Shown in pieces: positions 17,205-26,204 of a DNA stretch of 64,000 bases (its first letter is position 1; each line of letters starts with the position of its first letter). Made by a program: the position numbers and the translations under genes. This stretch comes from Chryseobacterium bernardetii (GTDB lineage Bacteria > Bacteroidota > Bacteroidia > Flavobacteriales > Weeksellaceae), in assembly GCF_003815975.1 (NCBI RefSeq), contig NZ_CP033932.1:62001-126000 (forward strand), written 5' to 3'. The notes under the pieces were generated by a model. It made no database searches. It had not been told where the DNA came from and worked only from the letters and a program-made list of their open reading frames with translations.

Positions 17205-18113
17205 TTATTGCATATTTATTTTTTCAACAATAATATCTGATATAGAGTTTCCTGTAGTATTCATAGAAAAAAACATATTGTTTCCTACACAACCACCTAC
17301 CAGCATTGTCTGGTTACCATAAAATCTTAGCCTTGCTCTGTCATTGGCATTAAAAACACCTACATAAGTAAATGCAAGTGATTGCCCTACATCTATAGAA
17401 CCAACAGGTATTGAACCTAATGAAAGTAAACCACCTGTAGTATTACTTACTGTATTATTAACAGGTCTCCATGTGGCTCCGTTATCTGAGCTAATCTCTA
17501 AATTCAGCCTGGAATAAAGATTCGTAGATGCTCCCAAGCAAACAGGAGTTCCTACATTGAGTGCTCCACTTTTAAAAGATACCTTATATAAGCCTCTTGT
17601 TTTAAAATTAATTACATTGCTTGTTGTACTCAGCAAATCTACATCTGTTGAAATTTCATTCAATGCCGGAATTCCCGTAGTAAACGGTACATCTACTGCA
17701 GCACACTGCTGATTAGATCCTATAATACAATTAGGGAATGGCAATAATACACAGGGGTCACAAGTAGTAGTAACGGTACCGTTCCTTATAAAACGGGCCA
17801 TTTTATTATTCTTCATGGTAGTAACAATAGGGTCAGAAATCTTCCAACTTGTTCCGTCATTCTGAACAATACTCCCTGTTTCACGGTTAAAGATAATGGA
17901 TCCTTGAGTTCCATCTCCTGTTGTACCAGTTAATGAGGAAGGTAATACTGAAGTTGTATTCGCTCTCGGTAATCTGGTGGCATAATCATCTTGCTTTACG
18001 TGCAATTGTGCCCGAACGTCAGGCTGGAAGCCTGCTGCCTTGGAAATACCTACCTGGGCATTGACCTTTATATTACAGATAATAAAGATCAAGATAATAA
18101 ATTCTAATTTCAT
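17205..18113 (-). CDS. Secreted beta-sandwich protein, first of three paralogues
   Basis: A 302-residue exported protein with a signal peptide ending VNAQ (about residue 19). The segment PDVRAQLHVKQDD is the 'LHV' motif seen near the start of many Bacteroidota phage-tail-like or adhesin-like proteins, followed by QGSIIFNRETGSIVQNDGTSWK. Several cysteines (CDPC, C around residue 130, CLG, CVG) could form disulfides in the exported protein. The C-terminal half again looks like a C1q-type sandwich (RGLYKVSFKSGAL). It leads the operon, below 0.67 kb of gene-free DNA. Confidence 0.8.
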   Translation of the reverse strand: MKLEFIILIFIICNIKVNAQVGISKAAGFQPDVRAQLHVKQDDYATRLPRANTTSVLPSSLTGTTGDGTQGSIIFNRETGSIVQNDGTSWKISDPIVTTMKNNKMARFIRNGTVTTTCDPCVLLPFPNCIIGSNQQCAAVDVPFTTGIPALNEISTDVDLLSTTSNVINFKTRGLYKVSFKSGALNVGTPVCLGASTNLYSRLNLEISSDNGATWRPVNNTVSNTTGGLLSLGSIPVGSIDVGQSLAFTYVGVFNANDRARLRFYGNQTMLVGGCVGNNMFFSMNTTGNSISDIIVEKINMQ

Positions 18114-18282
18114 ATTGTCTTTTTTTATTGCTTGATCTATTGAATTTATAAAATATTATAATCAGATAATCATACTATTACCAAAAAAATAATAATTCCA
18201 AAATATTGGAATAAAGAAAATCAGTAAAAAAGCCCTACTGGAAGGAAAACTCTATGCTTATAGCAGAATAAAAAATATTTTA

Positions 18283-18319
18283 AAATTGTTCAAATCCTGT
18301 TCCTGGATTTGAACAATTT
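18283..18319. repeat. Perfect 15-bp inverted repeat with 7-base loop
   Basis: AAATTGTTCAAATCC and its exact complement surround TGTTCCT. A/T-rich flanks on both sides could make it a terminator, but no gene ends next to it. A small RNA hairpin or the end of a lost gene are alternatives. Confidence 0.6.
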
Positions 18320-18743
18320 CAGACATTTTTTAGTGATTTGACGCAGTAATATTTCACCAATTAATGATATAAGGAATAACTTTTAAGCCTTACGCTCTCA
18401 AAAACAAGGTTTTATTTCTGATTTCCAACAAGATTAAAAAGTTAATTAATCCCAACAATAAAAACGCAAAAAGATTTGATAATCAATGTTATATATTAAA
18501 ACAAGATAGATTTACTTACAACAAAAATGTATTTATTCAACTCATTTTTACAACTAATCAATTTAGAGTGTAAAAATGAGTTAATCCATATTTTATCATC
18601 ATTTAGTGATGTAAACATATAAATCTGCCTATTCTCTATAAATGTTAACAATTATATAGAAACTGAGGGTCTGTTTAACCAAAAACCTAGCTGTTCAAAT
18701 TAAAAAAATAGATTCTAATAAAAAAATGGTAACTCATCATTGC

Positions 18744-18775
18744 AAATAAAAAAACCGCTTTATAATAAAGCGGTT
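18744..18775 (-). terminator. Terminator of the fur/ostA-like operon
   Basis: A 10-bp stem AACCGCTTTA/TAAAGCGGTT with a 3-base loop and a U-rich tail on the minus strand. Confidence 0.88.
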
Positions 18776-18785
18776 CATTGTATGA

Positions 18786-20528
18786 TTATTTTCTTACTCT
18801 TTTTGGTTTTTTAGCCTCTTCTTTAGCCTGTTCTTTTTCTATAGCTTCCTGGGCTTTATCGTAAAGTTCATTGTCTGAAGTATATTTAATTTCTTCATAA
18901 TTAGGACTATCTACCAATATATCCTGCCATTTCCTGATCCGGTCTTTGGTATTCCAGTTGAAATCAGGAAACTTTCTTTTTGATGGTTCAATTTTACTCA
19001 TCGGATAAGTATCAGAGGTAGCGCCAATACTACAGGAAATGATCTGCAAAGCTCTTTCTTCAAATAAAGCGCCAATGATACCACAGGCAGAAAGTGTAAT
19101 TCCTATTCGTTCCGGTTTTTTGGTCTCTTTATTTACATCATCCACATAAGCAATAGACTGCGCATTTCCAACTACTCTGGCCTCTTTTATATCATTCCCC
19201 TGATAGTAAACCGTCATAAATTTACCTTTCACCTGATTGAATTCATCTTTCAGGTTTAAAGAATCTACTTTACTGATAGCGAAAGCATTTCCGATCACTT
19301 TTAAAGAGTCTATATTCTCATTCTGGGTATTAAAATAGGCTTCAACTTTATCTCCTGTCACCTGTTTTTCGCCACTCCATAAAATAGGTTTTGTATACAT
19401 GTGCATAACACCATCTGTTTCATTAAAAGCAATGGAGTCTGCTCTTCCCTGTGCATTGGATTTGTATATTCTTGCTTTTCTATAGGCTCTTAAAAAGCTT
19501 TTCTTTATCCTGATATCAAGAGAATCCGGTCTTTGGTAAGTAATGATTTTCTCTGCTGCAAAATATGCGGTATCTTTTTCCATAATTTTAACAGCATAGG
19601 GATTTTTGGTTATCATTGAAGAGTCTTTCTTCTCAAAGATTTCACCATATCCTCCTTTTACATATCTTCTTTCTTTGGGGTCATCCAGCTTTACGTTACC
19701 GGTTGCTTTTCCAAAACCTGTAATCTGATTAAAATACATATCATCACCTGTAAGGATTTTATCATTATAAAAGATCTTGGAATTCTTATTCAGAAAGGCT
19801 TCTTTGGTTTCCATTCTGTAGGTTCCTCTTTCTGTATAAACCCTGTTTTTAGGGTTAGCTCTGTTGGTAATAGTGGTAGGCCCGAAAAACTCAGCTACTT
19901 TGGTATTCTGATTTTGTTTGATATTAACTCCTTCTATAATGTATTGGGCATTATCTATTTTAACATTCCCAACAAAGTCAATCATTTTAGTATCCAGAAA
20001 ATAGGTAGCAGACTTGGTATACATTACATTTCCCTGACTGTCGGAAATAGTTCCTCCTGTATTAAAATAGGCCTGACTCGACAGTTTATCATAATACAGA
20101 ACATCTGTTTTAATGGTCTGTTTAGGATCCGTAAGAACAACATTCTTTCTGGCAACACCTTTTTGGATATTTCCATCATATTCCATTTCTCCTGCTGTAA
20201 TAACAGATCCATCGGCATTTTGAAGTTTTGTATTTCCAATGGCTTTGGCAAAGTTTTCTTCACTATAAAGAACAACTTCATCTGCCGTAAGTATAGATCC
20301 CTTCTGCTCTATCTGAACATTTCCTACAAAATACTGGTTACCATTATATTTTGTGGGATCTTTAATAATTTTATCTGCGTTGATAAGTTTTATTTTATCT
20401 TCAGGTTTCAGTGGCTGCGGTTTTGCAGGTGAAGAAGTCTGTAAATAAGGATCTCTCTTCACAGGAGTTTTATCCTGCGCAAAACCAAGCGTAGAAATAA
20501 AGATAAACAGAAAAAGGATTATTCTCAT
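18786..20528 (-). CDS. OstA-like protein (LptA/LptD N-terminal fold)
   Basis: A 580-residue exported protein with a signal peptide ending GFAQ near residue 18. The body repeats the OstA/LptA strand pattern (GNQYFVGNVQIEQKGSILTADEVVLYSEENFAKAIGNTKLQNADG), which forms the lipopolysaccharide transport groove. The C-terminus is strongly charged (QAKEEAKKPKRVRK). It is therefore probably part of lipopolysaccharide export to the outer membrane in the periplasm. It starts three bases after the Fur-family gene stops, so the two are co-transcribed. Confidence 0.88.
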   Translation of the reverse strand: MRIILFLFIFISTLGFAQDKTPVKRDPYLQTSSPAKPQPLKPEDKIKLINADKIIKDPTKYNGNQYFVGNVQIEQKGSILTADEVVLYSEENFAKAIGNTKLQNADGSVITAGEMEYDGNIQKGVARKNVVLTDPKQTIKTDVLYYDKLSSQAYFNTGGTISDSQGNVMYTKSATYFLDTKMIDFVGNVKIDNAQYIIEGVNIKQNQNTKVAEFFGPTTITNRANPKNRVYTERGTYRMETKEAFLNKNSKIFYNDKILTGDDMYFNQITGFGKATGNVKLDDPKERRYVKGGYGEIFEKKDSSMITKNPYAVKIMEKDTAYFAAEKIITYQRPDSLDIRIKKSFLRAYRKARIYKSNAQGRADSIAFNETDGVMHMYTKPILWSGEKQVTGDKVEAYFNTQNENIDSLKVIGNAFAISKVDSLNLKDEFNQVKGKFMTVYYQGNDIKEARVVGNAQSIAYVDDVNKETKKPERIGITLSACGIIGALFEERALQIISCSIGATSDTYPMSKIEPSKRKFPDFNWNTKDRIRKWQDILVDSPNYEEIKYTSDNELYDKAQEAIEKEQAKEEAKKPKRVRK

Positions 20529-20531
20529 TAA

Positions 20532-21005
20532 TTAGTCATTCTTAGTGCCATAGAAATATAGCGAATGAGAATCAATTTTTACGCCAAATGCTTCTTCAAT
20601 GGCTTCTTTGATTCCTTGAATTCTTGGGTCACAGAATTCAATAATTTCTTCAATTTCTTTATCAGAGTCTTTTTTGTAGATCACCAGGTGGTCATGCTGT
20701 TTGTCAAAATAAGACTTTTCATAAGATGAAGAAGTCAACGTCTTTTCCCCGAACTGATGCTTACGGATTAAACCCGCATCAAGGAAAATTTCAATTGTGT
20801 TATAAATAGTTGCTTTAGAGACATGATATTTCTTCTGCATCATCAGAAGATACAGATCATCAACATTGAAGTGATGATCCATATTATAAATTTCTTCTAA
20901 TATCGTATATCTTTCAGGAGTGTTTCTAAACCCTTTTTCTAGTAAGTAGTTTCTTAAAACATCCTTGATTAAAGCTATATTTTTTTCTTTTTGTACTGTA
21001 TCCAT
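20532..21005 (-). CDS. Fur family transcriptional regulator
   Basis: A 157-residue Fur/Zur/PerR homologue. The winged-helix half (RNTPERYTILEEI...HFNVDDLYLLMMQKKYHVSKATIYNTIEIFLDAGLIRK) is typical, and H104 and H106 of the HDHL metal motif remain. The structural-zinc CxxC that normally follows HDHL is missing (it reads IYKKDSDKE), as in some Bacteroidota members, so which metal or signal it senses is unclear. It leads a two-gene operon with the OstA-like gene. Confidence 0.92.
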   Translation of the reverse strand: MDTVQKEKNIALIKDVLRNYLLEKGFRNTPERYTILEEIYNMDHHFNVDDLYLLMMQKKYHVSKATIYNTIEIFLDAGLIRKHQFGEKTLTSSSYEKSYFDKQHDHLVIYKKDSDKEIEEIIEFCDPRIQGIKEAIEEAFGVKIDSHSLYFYGTKND

Positions 21006-21020
21006 TAAAAAAATTATCTA

Positions 21021-21028
21021 CAAATTTA
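21021..21028 (-). promoter_or_regulatory. Promoter -7 box of the fur/ostA-like operon
   Basis: TAAATTTG on the minus strand, 15 bases before the ATG of the Fur-family gene. No clear -33 element. Confidence 0.6.
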
Positions 21029-21072
21029 TTGAATTTTATTTAAATAGATATTATGGTTGAATACTTTGAACC

Positions 21073-23067
21073 TTAAGAGTTATGACGGAAGTATCCGGAC
21101 TGTTCAATTTTATTATCATAAACAGTAAGTTCTGTAATAGGAGCAGACTCTACTTCTACGTTGTGCGAAGACACTCCCCAGGCCTTAAAGTCATCACTTC
21201 CGATATACTTCACAAAGTTGTAAATGTTAAGGGTAATCTTCTGCTTAACAGTTAAAAGTATATCATTGATATAAGTATTATCTATAATTACATATTTCAG
21301 ATCCGGTGGTATATCATGTGCTCTTAAAGACGGGTGGCTGCTTCTTGAAGGAATGGTTCCGTCTGCCATTAAATCTTTAAGGACCATATTGAAATAATCG
21401 TTGATTCTTCGGTCTACTTTAAATCCTAACAGGAAGTTAATTTTATATACTGTTCCAGGAAGAATTTCATCCACAGTATATTTAAAAGTATATGGATCTT
21501 CCTGATTTACTATACTCAGGATGAAATAATGATCTGCTCTTTTGGGCTGCTTTTTGATGATAGAATAAATAATTTTGGATTCTACTTCATCATTTCTTTT
21601 AGCACGGCTCAGATAAGCCAAGTTGGTTGCATATTTTGGAATGGACTCATCCAGTTTCATGTCTTTAAGAATGGATACGTATTTTTCTATTTTGACAAAC
21701 TGGATAAATCTTGTCTTGATTAATCTTCCATTATACCATGCATACATAGAAACTCCAATAGAACCAGCCAATACAACTGTGATCCATCCACCTTCCATGA
21801 ATTTGATGATATTGGCGCTGAAGAAACCTAATTCAATGGCCATGTAAACTAATGCAAAAAACAATATTAATATTTTACTTACCCTGTGTTTCAGTAACCA
21901 GAATACTAATAGAACGGTTGTCATTAACATCGTCACTGTAATGGAAAGCCCGTAAGCCGCTTCCATTTTCCCTGATTCTTTGAAGTGCAACACAACAATG
22001 ATGCATAGGATAAGAAGTCCCCAGTTGATTCTTGGAATATACATCTGCCCTTTTACACCGGAAGGATAATCAATTTTCTGATTTGGCCAAAGGTTAAGAG
22101 ACATTGCTTCTGAGAATATGGTGAAAGAACCTGTAATTAATGCCTGGCTGGCAATAATGGCTGCAGCTGTTGCCAGAATTACCCCTGGAATAATCATCCA
22201 TTCCTGCATGATACCAAAGAATGGGTTTACTACGGAGAATCCGGGTTTATTATAATTGCTTAAAAGCCATGCTCCCTGCCCAAGATAGTTTAGAATAAGC
22301 ATAATCTTAACGAATGCCCAGCTCACTCTGATGTTTTTAGCCCCGCAGTGTCCTAAATCAGAATACAGTGCTTCTGCCCCGGTAGTACAAAGGAAAACAG
22401 CTCCTAAAATAACAATCGCACTCGGAGAATTAGCAATAAGTTTATAAGCATAATAAGGGTTGAAAGATCTTAAGATCTCAAAATTTTCACTCAAATGCAT
22501 CACTCCCAGACCTCCCAATACTAAAAACCAAACCACCATCACCGGGCCAAAAAACTTCCCGATAAAGCTGGTTCCGAATTGCTGTACCACAAAAATGGCA
22601 ATCAGAATTCCGATAGTTATAGGAACAACAGGGGTATGTGGATTATAAATCTCAAGACCTTCAATAGCTGACATTACGGTAAGTGATGGTGTAATTACAC
22701 CGTCTGCAATAAGGGCAGCAGCACCAATAATTGCAATGAGATACAGCCAACCTTTCTTAAGGTTTCTTACCAGTGAAAATAAGGCAAGAATTCCTCCTTC
22801 CCCTTTGTTATCTGCTCTCAAAGCAATGATCACATATTTTATTGTAGTCTGCAGGGTGAGGGTCCAAATAATACAGGAAAGAGCTCCTTCTATGTATTCA
22901 TTAAAAGGCATATTGCTCCCTTGGGACCGTGCATTCACAATTGCTTTCATTACGTAAAGCGGAGAGGTACCAATATCTCCAAAAACAATTCCTAGAGACA
23001 CTAAAACTCCTATAAAAGAAAGTTTCTTTATGTCAAAGTGGTAGCCATCTTCTGTAACTTCTGCCAT
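21073..23067 (-). CDS. kup: KUP/HAK/KT family potassium uptake transporter
   Basis: A 664-residue inner-membrane potassium/proton symporter. GDIGTSPLYV (residues ~29-38) in the first membrane helix is the KUP hallmark; about twelve membrane segments follow to residue ~450, then a ~210-residue cytoplasmic domain. Length agrees with bacterial Kup. It is a single gene with its own -7 box (23093-23100) 25 bases upstream and TTG 17 bases further. Neighbours do not suggest regulation by potassium. Confidence 0.95.
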   Translation of the reverse strand: MAEVTEDGYHFDIKKLSFIGVLVSLGIVFGDIGTSPLYVMKAIVNARSQGSNMPFNEYIEGALSCIIWTLTLQTTIKYVIIALRADNKGEGGILALFSLVRNLKKGWLYLIAIIGAAALIADGVITPSLTVMSAIEGLEIYNPHTPVVPITIGILIAIFVVQQFGTSFIGKFFGPVMVVWFLVLGGLGVMHLSENFEILRSFNPYYAYKLIANSPSAIVILGAVFLCTTGAEALYSDLGHCGAKNIRVSWAFVKIMLILNYLGQGAWLLSNYNKPGFSVVNPFFGIMQEWMIIPGVILATAAAIIASQALITGSFTIFSEAMSLNLWPNQKIDYPSGVKGQMYIPRINWGLLILCIIVVLHFKESGKMEAAYGLSITVTMLMTTVLLVFWLLKHRVSKILILFFALVYMAIELGFFSANIIKFMEGGWITVVLAGSIGVSMYAWYNGRLIKTRFIQFVKIEKYVSILKDMKLDESIPKYATNLAYLSRAKRNDEVESKIIYSIIKKQPKRADHYFILSIVNQEDPYTFKYTVDEILPGTVYKINFLLGFKVDRRINDYFNMVLKDLMADGTIPSRSSHPSLRAHDIPPDLKYVIIDNTYINDILLTVKQKITLNIYNFVKYIGSDDFKAWGVSSHNVEVESAPITELTVYDNKIEQSGYFRHNS

Positions 23068-23092
23068 ATCAGCTTAATTTATTTTAAAGGCG

Positions 23093-23100
23093 CAAATTTA
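23093..23100 (-). promoter_or_regulatory. Promoter -7 box of kup
   Basis: TAAATTTG on the minus strand with TTG (CAA at 23118-23120 on the plus strand) 17 bases upstream, matching TTG-N17-23-TAnnTTTG. Confidence 0.75.
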
Positions 23101-23150
23101 TACTAATTTTATGACGTCAAGAATTTTTCTTCATGAATATAATAAATGAA

Positions 23151-23172
23151 AAAACTTCCTTTCGGAAGTTTT
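23151..23172 (-). terminator. Terminator of pdhB
   Basis: A 9-bp stem AAAACTTCC/GGAAGTTTT with the stable loop TTTC, 12 bases after the pdhB stop. Confidence 0.85.
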
Positions 23173-23184
23173 TCTCTATTATGA

Positions 23185-24165
23185 TTACTTAACGTACATT
23201 GCTTTTTTAATTTCCTCTTTTACTTTTTCAAGCTTAGGGAACCATTCTGCAAATAATGCTGCTGAATATGGTGCTGGTGCATCAGGAGTAGTAATTCTCT
23301 TGATTGGAGCATCTAAATAATCGAATGCTTTCTGCTGTACCATATAAGTAATTTCAGAAGATACCGATCCAAATGGCCAAGCCTCTTCTAAGATTACCAG
23401 TCTGTTTGTTTTTTTAACTGATGTTAAAATTGTATCAAAATCTAAAGGACGAACAGTTCTAAGGTCAATAACTTCAACTGAAATTCCTTCTTTTTCCATG
23501 TCTTCAGCTGCCTGCATCGCCAGCTTCATGATCTTACCGAAAGAAACTAAAGTAACATCTTTACCTTCTTTTTTGATATCTGCTTTTCCGATAGGTAAAT
23601 AGTACTCTTCTTCAGGAATTTCCATTTTATCACCGTACATTTGCTCAGATTCCATGAAAATAACCGGATCGTTATCCTGAATAGCTGTTTTCAATAATCC
23701 TTTTGCATCATAAGGGTTTGAAGGTACTACCACTTTAAGTCCAGGGCAGTTAGCAAACCAATTTTCAAAAGCCTGAGAGTGTGTAGCTCCTAATTGTCCT
23801 GCAGAAGCTGTAGGCCCACGGAAAACAATTGGGCAGTTCCACTGTCCACCACTCATCTGACGGATCTTAGCCGCATTATTAATAATCTGGTCAATTCCTA
23901 CCAAAGAGAAATTGAATGTCATAAATTCTACGATAGGTCTGTTCCCATTCATTGCAGCTCCTACAGAAATCCCTGTAAATCCAAGTTCTGCAATCGGGGT
24001 ATCGATCACTCTTTTTGGACCAAATTCATCCAGCATTCCTTTTGAAGCTTTATATGCACCATTATATTCTGCAACTTCCTCCCCCATCAGGTAAATGGAT
24101 TCGTCTTTACGCATTTCCTCGCTCATTGCCTGCGCAATTACCTCACGAAAAGTATATTCTGCCAT
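23185..24165 (-). CDS. pdhB: Pyruvate dehydrogenase E1 component, beta subunit
   Basis: Beta subunit of the thiamine-diphosphate E1 enzyme that decarboxylates pyruvate. It has the transketolase pyrimidine domain (residues 1-175; REVIAQAMSEEMRKDESIYLMGEEV, with E29 likely activating thiamine) and the transketolase C-terminal domain (DVTLVSFGKIM...VEVIDLRTVRPLDFDTI). At 326 residues it is typical. The alpha subunit and E2 are not adjacent, as often in flavobacteria. The -7 box CAAAAATA-complement at 24189-24196 lies 23 bases upstream. Confidence 0.95.
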   Translation of the reverse strand: MAEYTFREVIAQAMSEEMRKDESIYLMGEEVAEYNGAYKASKGMLDEFGPKRVIDTPIAELGFTGISVGAAMNGNRPIVEFMTFNFSLVGIDQIINNAAKIRQMSGGQWNCPIVFRGPTASAGQLGATHSQAFENWFANCPGLKVVVPSNPYDAKGLLKTAIQDNDPVIFMESEQMYGDKMEIPEEEYYLPIGKADIKKEGKDVTLVSFGKIMKLAMQAAEDMEKEGISVEVIDLRTVRPLDFDTILTSVKKTNRLVILEEAWPFGSVSSEITYMVQQKAFDYLDAPIKRITTPDAPAPYSAALFAEWFPKLEKVKEEIKKAMYVK

Positions 24166-24188
24166 ATTTTCTTGAAAAATTTAGACTA

Positions 24189-24196
24189 CAAAAATA
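24189..24196 (-). promoter_or_regulatory. Promoter -7 box of pdhB
   Basis: TATTTTTG on the minus strand, 23 bases before the ATG. Confidence 0.6.
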
Positions 24197-24450
24197 GTGT
24201 TTTTTTATTATACACATAATAAAAACGCGTTTCATTTGAATGAGATGCCTCAATATTAATAATAATTCAAAAAGGATGTTTTGCAGGAAAAGGGAGCTGA
24301 AAGCCGGAAGAGGGAAGGTATTAAGGTTAAAAAAATACTGAAAATGTATTTTTATTGGCTTTTATTACCTGTTTTATTATAAAACCCTGACTTGATTTTC
24401 AAAAATAATATATATTAACATTCAACTCTTCTTTCACAACTTTTCTTACA

Positions 24451-25062
24451 TTACTTTTCCTCCTGAAGACTCAATTCTTTATAATTTTTCCTAAGGTCCT
24501 GTAAAATTTTCCCGTAAGTTTTTTTATAGATCACATAAAGGATGTAAAGTGCAATCAGCACACAAATCCCGAAAATCACATAATTTACAACCCCAGGCAC
24601 CATTGTATCAGGATTGGCGGGTAAAGCTTTTGTATTATAATTACTATTATAACCATCCTTTAACCCTGCCATAAAATCTCTTGTATTATGGTCAAACTGA
24701 ATAATATTATCGGTAAGTGCCAATATCAATGAAATGCCTGCATACGCCAAAATAAGGGTTCGCATATTTAAAATACTTTTCATTAATCTGACACTGTCCT
24801 GCCCGGTTTTCATTTTACGAAACAAAAAGATGATTGCAGCTGTAAAAATAAAGAACATAGCCATTCTTATATAAGGAAATTCCCTGTTAAGATATCCGTA
24901 CAAAGCCCATAAAACCATTTCACCTAATCCTATAAATAATAATGTCTTAGTTACGGAAACAGATTTATGCTTTATCATATTATAAATATCATGATCGGAA
25001 TATTCTTTAAAATCGTCTGATTCCTTATTCCAGTCCTTTTTCAGCAATTCCAGTTCGTCCAT
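24451..25062 (-). CDS. Membrane protein paired with an ECF sigma factor (possible anti-sigma)
   Basis: A 203-residue protein with a charged cytoplasmic N-terminus of ~38 residues (MDELELLKKDWNKESDDFKEYSD) and about four membrane helices. It begins one base after the sigma factor stop, so it is translationally coupled. The small acidic N-terminal domain before the membrane and this position fit an anti-sigma factor, but no zinc-binding HxxxCxxC motif is present. A membrane-sensing partner of another kind is possible. Between it and pdhB there are 285 gene-free bases, some purine-rich. Confidence 0.75.
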   Translation of the reverse strand: MDELELLKKDWNKESDDFKEYSDHDIYNMIKHKSVSVTKTLLFIGLGEMVLWALYGYLNREFPYIRMAMFFIFTAAIIFLFRKMKTGQDSVRLMKSILNMRTLILAYAGISLILALTDNIIQFDHNTRDFMAGLKDGYNSNYNTKALPANPDTMVPGVVNYVIFGICVLIALYILYVIYKKTYGKILQDLRKNYKELSLQEEK

Positions 25063-25063
25063 T

Positions 25064-25561
25064 TTATTTTGTGTTTATTATGTTTTTTAAATTATTTTTT
25101 GCCCTGTTCATTTTTACCCTTGCGTTGCCTTCTGTAATTCCCAGGATTTCCCCAATCTCCTTGTAAGGTTTATCTTCCAGATACATCATGATTAAGGCTT
25201 TTTCCACATCAGATAAGGTGTAGATTGCCTTATACATTGTTTGCAGCTTATCCCCATCGTCTTCGTAAGATTCATATTCCATTTTGAGAGATGAAATATC
25301 AATATCAACCGCTTGGGCATTATTTTTCTGAGGTTTCCTGAATAATGTAATAGCTGTATTAAGCGCTACACGATACATCCAGGTAGAAAACCTGGCCTCT
25401 CCTTTAAAACCGGAAAAGGACTTCCATAACTGAATCGTGATTTCCTGAAAAAGGTCTTCATGATCTTCAGCATTATTTGTATATATCCTGCAGATCTTAT
25501 GGATAAGTTTCTGATTGGGCTTAAAAAATTCTATAAATGTTTTCTCCTGTCCGGTGCTCAT
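25064..25561 (-). CDS. ECF RNA polymerase sigma factor
   Basis: A 165-residue sigma-70 family protein. Region 2 spans residues ~10-75 (NNAEDHEDLFQEITIQLWKSF, GEARFSTWMYRVALN) and region 4 spans ~110-160 with the helix-turn-helix KPYKEIGEILGITEGNARVKMNRAKNNL. Sigma regions 1 and 3 are absent, as in ECF sigmas. The downstream membrane protein is the candidate anti-sigma factor. The target regulon is unknown. No autoregulated promoter motif could be recognised. Confidence 0.93.
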   Translation of the reverse strand: MSTGQEKTFIEFFKPNQKLIHKICRIYTNNAEDHEDLFQEITIQLWKSFSGFKGEARFSTWMYRVALNTAITLFRKPQKNNAQAVDIDISSLKMEYESYEDDGDKLQTMYKAIYTLSDVEKALIMMYLEDKPYKEIGEILGITEGNARVKMNRAKNNLKNIINTK

Positions 25562-25609
25562 ATTCTATAAGTGGAGTGATTTTATTTTCGTTACACAATT
25601 TTTCAAAAA

Positions 25610-25641
25610 AAAATGACATTTCATTTCTGAAATGTCATTTT
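25610..25641 (-). terminator. Terminator of the DUF2147 gene
   Basis: A 14-bp perfect stem AAAATGACATTTCA/TGAAATGTCATTTT with loop TTTC; U-rich on the minus strand. Confidence 0.85.
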
Positions 25642-25662
25642 AAAATTTTATTTAAGCTTATA

Positions 25663-26082
25663 TTAATTAACTTTCTCCCAAACCTGGGTTCTACCTAATA
25701 AAGATAATCCCAAATACCCTCTTACGTTAAGCTTGTCTCCGTTTCTTGTAATGGTACATTTATAAGTTTTTCCTGTTTTAGGATCTGTAATATTACCTCC
25801 GGTAAATTCATCACTGTCTTTTTTCAATCCTCTGATGATTTCCAGCCCTAGAAGCGGTTTTCCTTTTCTGTCATCTTTACAGGTTGTACAGTTAGGATCT
25901 GCCGGCTTTGTTAATAACTGAGAAATCTTTCCGTAATACTTTCCGTCAGACTTCTTGAAAATCTCCACAATAGATTTAGCCTGTTTGGTTTCATCATCTA
26001 TAGTTTTCCACTTTCCTTCTATCTGGGCAAACGTCATCACACCAAATAAAGAAAGTGCGAATGTTAACATTATTTTTTTCAT
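25663..26082 (-). CDS. DUF2147 domain protein, exported
   Basis: A 139-residue protein with a signal peptide ending TFAQ (residue ~19). The mature part matches DUF2147: IEGKWKTIDDETKQAKSIVEIFK, ITDPKTGKTYKC and LNVRGYLGLSLLGRTQVWEK. A CxxC (NCTTCKDD) is present mid-protein. The fold is lipocalin-like, probably a small ligand-binding periplasmic protein; the function is unknown. It is a single gene with its own terminator. Confidence 0.9.
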   Translation of the reverse strand: MKKIMLTFALSLFGVMTFAQIEGKWKTIDDETKQAKSIVEIFKKSDGKYYGKISQLLTKPADPNCTTCKDDRKGKPLLGLEIIRGLKKDSDEFTGGNITDPKTGKTYKCTITRNGDKLNVRGYLGLSLLGRTQVWEKVN

Positions 26083-26204
26083 ATTTCTTATAGTTTTAAT
26101 TTTAATACAATATACTTTCTATGTATTGATAAAAGTATAAATTAATTTTTTAACAAACAAAAACTTTTATTATACAAAGCATAAAAGGATAATAATGCAT
26201 TGGT

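Larger units (their letters stand above)
18114..18785. other. Gene-free 0.67-kb AT-rich region above the secreted-protein operon
   Basis: No open frame of useful length on either strand. It contains ATTCCAA-4-TTGGAAT (18195-18212), about 80 bases before the operon's first ATG and possibly an operator, and a perfect 15-bp inverted repeat (18283-18319). No canonical TAnnTTTG box was found facing the operon. The rest is low-complexity AT-rich sequence. Confidence 0.6.

Noticed and set aside
18283..18319. Reading TGTTCAAATCC as the T arm of a tRNA
   Set aside because: No acceptor, D or anticodon arms can be drawn around it; it is only a simple inverted repeat.
19914..20432. A 172-codon frame antisense to the OstA-like gene
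   Set aside because: Its amino-acid make-up (Ile/Phe/Asn/Tyr-rich, no domain) is that of an AT-rich shadow frame, and the opposite gene is clear.
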